The translations under genes were made by a program, and so were the position numbers. From Macrosoma leucophasiata (taxonomy: Eukaryota > Arthropoda > Insecta > Lepidoptera > Hedylidae): 64,000 nucleotides of DNA. The stretch is taken from the NCBI GenBank assembly GCA_036365455.1, contig JAWQUS010000008.1, positions 25,803,501-25,867,500 of the forward strand. The letters are read 5' to 3'. Of this stretch, positions 57,016 through 64,000 are shown piece after piece (positions within the stretch are counted from its first letter, which is position 1; each line of letters begins with the position of its first letter). Under the pieces are notes generated by a model. It made no database searches. It saw nothing but the letters and a program-made list of their open reading frames with translations, and had not been told where the DNA came from.

Positions 57016-57597
57016 CAACATTAAATAGGGTGGTTGGCTCGGAAACGAGATTGACTCATCATAATATAAGAGTAGGATCCCAGGGCCGCCAGACCTTACT
57101 TATTTTGAAGTAACGAATTTTACGGAACAGACATATCCATAATATGTGCTTAAACTTGCGTGCAAAATAAATAGACAGACCGCTTTCGTGTGCGGTAATT
57201 CCTCCAAGATGCTTTTAATCTCGTAAAAAATTACTTAACTTTTCTTATATTCGCATTCAATATTCCTATATTATCCTTATGTTGAGCTTACGATTCTCAA
57301 TCTTGCGCCGATTTGAAGTCTGACAAAAATAAATACTAATGGAATATAAATGTACTTTGGAATTACAGACTGTATTAGATTTAAGTTTAAATTCAAAAGA
57401 GTAGTAGTATTGACTGCACTTGGAATTCTCCCAAGTGAATCACCTTTATTATGACGACCAAATTCATTCTTTCTCAGTTTCTTTTGAAATGGGGATATGG
57501 AGAAATTTGTTGATAATTGATGCTTTCCATATTATACAAAATATTTTTATATATGTTTGATAATTATTAGTGGTTACTCACTCTAGGTTAGTTTAAA

Positions 57598-57660
57598 AAA
57601 ATGACGATGTAAAAGTGCTCTCCAGGAGCCTAATTATGTGAAATAAATGAATAAACTAAA
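57598..57660 (+). repeat. LINE 3' tail
   Basis: GATGTAAAAGTGCTCTCCAG, GAGCCTAATTATG and AATAAATGAATAAAC are the typical terminus of a lepidopteran jockey-like LINE. Confidence 0.6.
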
Positions 57661-57829
57661 CATTTATCAAACTCACTTCGCCCAGTCAATGGTTAGACAA
57701 ATAAAATATATTATTGATTTTTATTGTCAACATAATAAGTAATTATAATGCTCCAGTAATTTTATCCACGGAAATTCAGAGCGAGATTGTTAGTAATATA
57801 AATTAATAGCTCTGGCGCTGACGGCTCGT

Positions 57830-58145
57830 GTGTCGGTGTAGCGATGTAGTGATGTAGTGTGTGTGCGAGGTGGTGGTGGGTGGTGTAGTGTGGTGTAGTG
57901 TGGTGGTGCACATGCGCGGTGCGCGGAACGGGCAGGAAAGCGTGGCGCGCACGTAACGCGCGCACTTCCTGACGCCGCTTCCTGCCGCCGCCGCCGCCGC
58001 CGCCGGGCACACGTTTTTCACGAGGAAGTCGCTCCCGCGCGTTCCCACACTGTCTCTGTGTCAGCGGCTCTTGCCGCGGTTGCGCCATCTCGCACCTCGT
58101 TACCATCAGCCGCACCGCCCGCGCACCTGCCTCCGCCGCATTAAC
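57830..58145. promoter_or_regulatory. GC-rich island with GGAA-core cluster
   Basis: GTGGTGGTGGGTGGTGTAGT-type minisatellite at 57868-57907, then CACTTCCTGACGCCGCTTCC, (GCC)n at about 57985-58003 and GAGGAAGTCGC. Four GGAA/TTCC cores lie within about 100 bp, suggesting ETS-type sites. The minus-strand open frames are repeat by-products. Confidence 0.4.
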
Positions 58146-58807
58146 CTTCTCTCAATAATCCTTAGCTATCCACGGAACTAACATTTACAATTGACTACTG
58201 TTACGTATTCGATGTCGATGGTTTTCAATGACGGGTTATTTACACTGTATTTAAAAGCTTATCAATTACTCCAAGTCGAGATCGATTTCTCGTGGTACCT
58301 ATGTGCTTATCGTTGTGAACGACGCACGCCTCGAAATTCTTTTGCCTCTATCTGACGTTTTTATTTTTTTGTAGTAAGAGAGCAATTTTTACTGGTGGTA
58401 GATCTCTCCATCCTCAAATCCTCGTCTCTGTCGGCAGAGATTTTCACTTGAAATATACCGGCTCGGACTGCTGCTCAATTTGAAGGATCAATTATACTTT
58501 TTGGTACATCTTTTAATATTCGAACTTCAAAATAAATCGCGAATGTACATTAAGATTTACGGACCGACTATACATTGGTTGCTTTTAAAGTCACCCATTA
58601 ATTAATATTTTGTTCATTTGTTGCATAATCTACAAAACAAAACAGAAGCATAATCTACTAAACAAACCAGAGATAGTCCTATCAGTTTAACATAACATTA
58701 AAACATAAATATAGTGAATCCTTATTGACTGACTGGGAACAAACCGGCGGGCTGCATTACTTATAGCAACCTGTGGTGACTGGTGGGACGGCTCTTACAT
58801 ACTTTAA

Positions 58808-59115
58808 GTAACACTTAAAGGTTCAATTCCGTGGGTCGCGATCGATCGCGACCCACGCGACCCACGCAACTATAGATGCAGTATGGAAATGTATGGAACC
58901 GCTTCCGTGGCTCGCGACAGCGGCGCGCGGCCGATGACGTCATAGGTTAGGTTATGTTCAAAATTAGGTTCGCAGCATATCTGGGTGAACGAAATTATTA
59001 TGCGGCGGGATCTTAACTTATGTCTTGAAAATTTCGTAATAAGTCGGTGTTGTCTGTCAAAATGCCAAACATATTATATCGATGGATCGCGCAGCCGCGA
59101 TCGATCGCGAGCTCT
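58808..59115. mobile_element. GC-ended foldback element, second copy
   Basis: The left end AATTCCGTGGGTCGCGATCG includes a palindrome (GTGGGTCGCGATCGATCGCG...). It then has ACTATAGATGCAGTATGGAA, ATGTATGGAACCGCTTCCGT and GGCTCGCGACAGCGGC. The interior TTAACTTATGTCTTGAAAAT matches 51990-52005 and the right end has GCGATCGATCGCGAGCTC. It is shorter than the 51391 copy and lacks the nested MITE. Confidence 0.7.
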
Positions 59116-59628
59116 ATCGGTAAGTCGGTTTCGGTAAAAATGCACATGATTTATTAGGTAAACGTATTTTCACGCTCGAAGACATCTTGGTTTGTGACAT
59201 CATGCCCAATTGACTTACTCAGTGCAATCAGTGCCATCGTACCGCTATTACCCCTAACGTGGCATAGGTAGCTATGGTGTGCATTGCATTAAATAGGCGA
59301 ATATGTAGAGCTCACCTCATCGCCATAAAAAATAAACTGAATAAATTACTTAAAAAAAATAAATATTCAAAATTCAGTTCAATTAATTTATTCTAAGTAG
59401 GTACATGTATTACTAAAGAAAAAAAGAAATTAAACCAATCCTACCGCGAGATACTGAGATAGGCTCCGCCCGTTCTGCCTGTTATTGACAGGTTAATTGT
59501 AATACTCGTAGTATGGTTCCCAACTAATAAGATATAAGATATGCATGGTATTCGTTTCTTAAAAAATAACAATAACACTAAGGATTACTTGTAAAAAAAG
59601 CTGTCCTATCTTCTATCTATATATATAT

Positions 59629-59820
59629 ACTAGCTGTTGCCCGCGGCTTCTCCCGCGTGGATTTCGTTTTATAAATATTTTTTCCCGAATTTTCTTTGAT
59701 AAACCTCACGGAGCCTGAGACCTTTCCAACGAATGCTAAACCGTGGAAATCGGTTGGTGCGTTCTGGAGTTATAGCGTCAGGAAGGAAAACCCGACTTAT
59801 TTTTATAATATAGATATATT
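59629..59820 (+). repeat. ACTAGCTGTTGCCCGCGG-type repeat, CGGTTGGTGCGTTCTGG variant
   Basis: Has the head at 59629, GAGACCTTTCCAACGAATGC, CCGTGGAAATCGGTTGGTGC and GAGTTATAGCGTCAGGAAGG, then ATATAGATATATTATTA. It is a different SINE/RTE-tail type from the other heads in the window. Confidence 0.7.
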
Positions 59821-60290
59821 ATTATGAAACAACTCCCTCCGGTGTCTGTATGTCTGTTCGCGTTTTACCAACTTCACTGTTCACCAACAGATAAGAGATT
59901 CTCGGGGAAGGTTCATGTATATGTCGGCTCCTATTCTACTAAAGAAACTATACAACATTGCAATTGGTGTCAGGGGGGTTGCTTCTGATTGGTTCAAAAG
60001 TTATGTCTCTCAGCGGAGTCAGTGTGTTAGAATTGGACAAGAAATGAGTGATCCCCAGAATATTACACTTGCGGTTCCACAAGGGAGCATTCTGGGACCT
60101 ACACCACACCGCGGACACTCCGCCAAAATTCCATACAAACGCTTATTTTGGTTACCTATTACACAGACATCAATCAGTGACGTGTAGTCATACGTGCACC
60201 TGTGTGCGTAGCACGTAGGGTTATGAGGTTATGACTTTAGGCCTCGGACCGACATTAAAGAAATAAAATACTTACATAATATAATATACT

Positions 60291-60552
60291 AGCTGACCCG
60301 GCAAACTTCGTATTGCCTCAGAATGAAAATATGACATGTGTCAAAGGTTTGATAGATACAGACTATTTGTATGGGGAAATGAAATGGTGGTTTTTACTAT
60401 TTCCCTTCAATTTCTTCATGTTTTTTTACCTTTTAAACATTCCCTGGACTTCCAAAAATCATTCAAAATCAATATTAGCCAAATCGGTGAAGCCATTCAC
60501 GCGTGATGCCGTGACCAAGGAAAACGGGTTGCATTTTTATATATATAGATAA
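60291..60552 (+). repeat. ACTAGCTGACCCGGC-type SINE-like repeat, plus copy
   Basis: ACTAGCTGACCCGGCAAACT head, TTGTATGGGGAAATG middle, CCCTGGACTTCCAAAAATC, and GCCAAATCGGTGAAGCCATT tail, ending in an AT microsatellite. It matches the minus copy at 24400-24618. Confidence 0.75.
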
Positions 60553-60854
60553 TACTATGTCCTTACATAGCCATTTCATTCTTTCTCTCTATTTTTTGAC
60601 CCGGTTTACAATTTGCACCCCGCCAGGCCACGAGAAGAATATGACGATTGATTTCTAATTTTATTGCTCTTGGGCGATATCGGCCAACTGCGGCTCAACA
60701 GTAAGACAAATTTCTACTTACCAGTCTCACCTAGAAACCTTTTACCTGTGCATTTTAAAAACACAAACACTACTTCAACAAATAGCATAAGTATTGGAAA
60801 ATAACACTCACTACCTACACATTACGTCAACAAGTCACTTCATTTCAATATACT

Positions 60855-60960
60855 GAAACACTTTTATTACATTCATCATCACAAGATGGCAGACTTTTTG
60901 CCGCAAGAGAAGAAAAAAAGATGGCAGCATCCGAAAGAGCGAGACAGTAGCGGAACAATT
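60855..60960. promoter_or_regulatory. Two AAGATGGC words
   Basis: CACAAGATGGCAGAC (about 60879) and AAAAAAGATGGCAGCATC (about 60914) each contain AAGATGGC, whose complement GCCATCTT resembles the YY1/Pho core. They lie within the inserted element, so they may merely be transposon sequence. Confidence 0.25.
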
Positions 60961-62924
60961 ATTTTGAATTAATGAAATCTTTACATATATTAAAATATCT
61001 TTTATCAATAAAACAAATAATTAATAGTGGAATTTTGTGAGAGTCCCACACTTATTTAAATTTATTAAATTCTGCACCGACTGAATAGAAAAAGTACCTA
61101 AAGTTTTGTAATTGTGAACATTATTATTTAAAGTACCTCATTTTTTCCTTCGGGAAACTGAAAAATAATCTTTTTTTGTCACGACTTGTTGACAGTGTCA
61201 GTACACAGCCATACACTGCACAATAAAGCACCATCTTAATGTAAATCAATAAAATATTCGATTACAAATTAATCAAAACTAGGCCGCTCGCAACCTCGCT
61301 GTAGAGTACCAACCGTCGCCCATAAGAGGAGAAGAGATTGGGTGATGCGGGGAAAATGGGCGGGACGTCGAAGTGTCCATTCTATACGTAGTATTATTAC
61401 ATATTATCTGCCTACACTGTTAACAGCATACTTAAACGACATACAGAATCTTGAAATTGATAATGCGGAGATATTGTGCTATACTGACGATACAGCTATA
61501 CTGTTTAGTGGCTCATCGTGGTCTGAAGTTTTCCATTGCGCTGAAGTCGGCATGTCTAGAGTTTACGGGTGGCTCTGGGATAATCTTTTGACCCTCAATC
61601 CAAAGAAAACAAACTACATTTGTTTTCATAAAACGGCTGCTACAGCCCACCTCCTAATTTACATATAAAAGTTCATATACCATCTTGTAATAAAAATCAA
61701 TGTAACTGTAGCGTACTTGCAAACACTGGTGTAGTTAAATACTTAGGTGTCCTGCTGGACGAGAATCTTACATTTAAGGACCACATTAATTCACTCGCGT
61801 CTCGGATGCGGAAGATAACTAGTAGGTATCATGAAACAACTTCGAGACGTGGCCAGCTTTGACACTTCAAAATGCGTTTATTTTGGCATACGCCAATCGC
61901 TCTTAACCTACTGTATCACTTGTTGGGGGGACGATACCAAAATGATTCCTTTCGAAAGTGCACAGCGCTCAATCTTGAAGGGCATGTTGAAGCGTCCGTT
62001 TAGATATTCTACCACTGATGTTTATAATAATAATACATTTAAAAAATATATTTACTTTACAAACTTTGAAGCTTCCTAACTATTGTACATCTATAGTGAC
62101 ATAAGAAGTTTAGTGGAGTCTGGAGCCCAAACTAGGATACCCTGTATTTGAGGACTCCAGGTCCCCACCTCCGGATAAAATGATTAGTTTGAAATTCAAT
62201 ATTTGTGCACATTATCAAAATTTATGAAAAAAAGAAACTAAAACAAAATTCTCTAAAATAATTTAAAAAGAGAAAAAAAATGTATATATATGTTATATCT
62301 AACGGATATTCACGCTAACAAAAATAAAATATTGTGATACTTGGTATTAAACAAGATTGTGCCTGAGCACATGCTTAGTAAATTGTTAATACTATCGATT
62401 TGCATGCTGTATATGAACTAAGTACCTGTATTAATGGATAATGAAAATGTATAGGGACCGTGCACGAGTTCAGCGCCACCTAGCGTGGGACCGTTGTTTG
62501 TCTGACCATAATGACATATTACCGCGAAATTTGATAAAAAATTATTGTAATCGAAAATAATCTATTACTCTACTTACAAAATTACTCTAATACCTTAACT
62601 TGGACTTACAGGGAGAGTGGAGTTTTGAACGTGAGACAACTCTTCATTCTTTAAATCACTCTCTCTGTTCACAAGTATCTTCTAACGTCGGCAAATTATG
62701 AAGAATTGGCTAAACGCAGGGTGTACCGTTTACCTTATCCTTCTGTCAACTCCCATTTTGCACAAGGTTTTGGTAAATTTTCAAGTACACTTATCTATAA
62801 TTACGTTGTCAGGCATTGTAATATTAAATGAAAGTTTACTTATGAAACAAAAAGGATTGTTCAAATATGGCTAGCTTAACTTAATTATGATGACACCGAA
62901 AATCTAATAAAAATAACAACTTAA

Positions 62925-64000
62925 AATAAAAAAAAGTATTTTTTAAACACATTCAACAATTGACTGAGATTTTTTTCCTGACCCAATCTTGCAACATTGT
63001 TTTACGTAGGTCATTTTATATTAACAGTTTGTAAACCTACGCACTTAGAATGCACATCTATTACTTTACTAAATTTTATATTTTTATTTTAATAAAGGTA
63101 TAAAACTAAATGTACTTATGTTGTTGTAATACAAACAGCCGAGGTATATTCCTTTGTAAGACCATAAAAGGTGCTCACAATACAAGCCCTGCCTAGTGTG
63201 GGCAGCACCGTCAAAATTACCTGTAAATTTACCTCTGCATAAACAATTTCCAACTTGCTATTCAGTTATTTGTTAGTTTTTGCTGAAATAAACATATTTT
63301 TCATTTTCATATGATTTGTTAAAGTTTGGTGTAAATTGGTTGGAATATATACATAACGATAAATGTTGGAGGTGTCGGAAAAAATAAAGCCACCGCGGGA
63401 GCTTTCATCGAAGACGCTGCCTTAATTAACCCTTTAAATATAATAAAATAAAACGTACGCTAGAATCACAGTCTAAAGAAAACGAACACTATTGTCTCTT
63501 CGATAGATCTACAAAAAAGTCTCTGATGGCATATAGGTATCTACCTTTTGTAGATAGCTTATTATAGCCATGAATACTTCCAAAAATATGGTGACTGACA
63601 AATCTTACAATACGGTAATTGGAGAGCTAGTTAGACCAATACAACGTCAACCCTTTTCATATTCAATCCTTTTGTTACCTTAAGCATTTCACGCACATTA
63701 TCTTACACTATAAATATAACTAAAATTAAAATCTTAGAAGTTTTCACGAGATAAAGCGCGCAGGAAAATAGATTTAATTCAAATGCGTTGGTCACACCGA
63801 CGAGGTTACCCGCCTGTTTTTTTTTTAATTTTTCTTGCGGCTGTGTCTTTACCTTTTATTGTATGTCACCAATAGGTAAATAACTACACTGACTTGTATT
63901 CTCATAAAACATGTATAATACCTAATACCTATATCGATCTCCTCACTCCTTCACTCTTTGTGTGCAATTGTATTTATGTTCACCAACTGGTGACTGGTGA
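62925..64000. other. No gene seen
   Basis: AT-rich to the window edge. I see no splice-bounded exon, tRNA or delimitable repeat. Confidence 0.5.

Larger units (their letters stand above)
60105..61410. mobile_element. 1.3-kb insertion in the LINE, 7-bp flank duplication CCTACAC
   Basis: CCTACAC occurs at 60098-60104 and 61411-61417, exactly where the RT text breaks (GPT | next residues). Near the ends, GGACACTCCGCC (60113) and its rough complement GACGTCGAAGTGTCC (to 61378) suggest short imperfect TIRs. It contains a nested SINE at 60291-60552. No transposase is visible. Confidence 0.7.
59930..62920 (+). mobile_element. Jockey/CR1-like LINE, RT to C terminus, interrupted and decayed
   Basis: First part (59930-60104): IGVRGVASDWFKSYVSQRSQ, then VPQGSILGPT, the RT palm segment before the active site. 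Second part (61411-62090): AYLNDIQNLEIDNAEILC, YTDDTAILFSG (YADD-box variant), LTLNPKKTNYICF, then VVKYLGVLLDENLTFKDHIN in another frame. C-terminal text recurs at 62694-62916 (YEELAKRRVYRLPYPSVNSH, FSSTLIYNYVVRHCN, LNYDDTENL). Frames are broken repeatedly. The jockey/CR1-type assignment is by motif style only, and the 5' half and endonuclease are missing. Confidence 0.75.

Noticed and set aside
57762..58115. 117-codon minus-strand frame
   Set aside because: Consists of a GCC run and GTGGT-type minisatellite translations (poly-Gly, His/Thr).

Overview
This is AT-rich eukaryotic nuclear DNA, almost certainly from a moth or butterfly. The evidence is lepidopteran-style dispersed repeats throughout: heads of the form ACTAGCTGTTGCCCGCGG and tails reading TTTCATCAAAATCGGTTC. 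There are also tRNA-derived SINEs, a DD34D mariner copy, several MITE and foldback elements, and decayed non-LTR retrotransposons. Nothing resembles a bacterial operon, and most open frames are chance openings.

The best gene evidence is an initial coding exon at 36091-36310 (+). It has a textbook Kozak start, a short upstream ORF, a Pro/His-rich N terminus, a more complex block ending in QYHIWRQHVFVN, and a phase-1 splice donor. A second candidate coding exon at about 17269-17731 (+) lies in a GC-rich patch, shows strong third-position GC bias over its last 80 codons, and also ends at a phase-1 donor within a glycine codon. They may be alternative first exons of one long gene whose shared exons lie beyond the right edge; this is inference. 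No other convincing host coding exon is visible, so most of the window would be promoter, intron and intergenic DNA.

Layout. 0-16 kb: repeats, including two 3' pieces of a non-LTR element with a restriction-like endonuclease (4.1-5.7 and 11.0-11.6 kb), two copies of a long modular repeat (2.06-3.85 and 13.8-15.4 kb), a tRNA-like foldback family and several palindromes. 16-25 kb: SINEs, the 17 kb candidate exon and a third modular repeat. 25-31 kb: AT-rich DNA with transposase relics (THAP-like and DDE-like) and a foldback element. 31-43 kb: a chain of GC-rich islands around the 36 kb exon. 43-55 kb: sparse DNA with MITEs, a palindrome-bearing tandem repeat at 50.4 kb, a nested GC-ended foldback element and the mariner pseudogene. 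55-58 kb: four more GC-rich islands. 58-64 kb: a second GC-ended foldback copy and a jockey/CR1-like LINE split by a 1.3-kb insertion.

Several GC-rich islands share GAAAGTG/CACTTTC words, sometimes paired as AGTGAAAGTG, which resembles the Blimp-1/PRDM1 consensus. With the island chain and putative alternative promoters, this suggests a developmentally regulated, possibly transcription-factor, locus. The gene itself cannot be named from this window.
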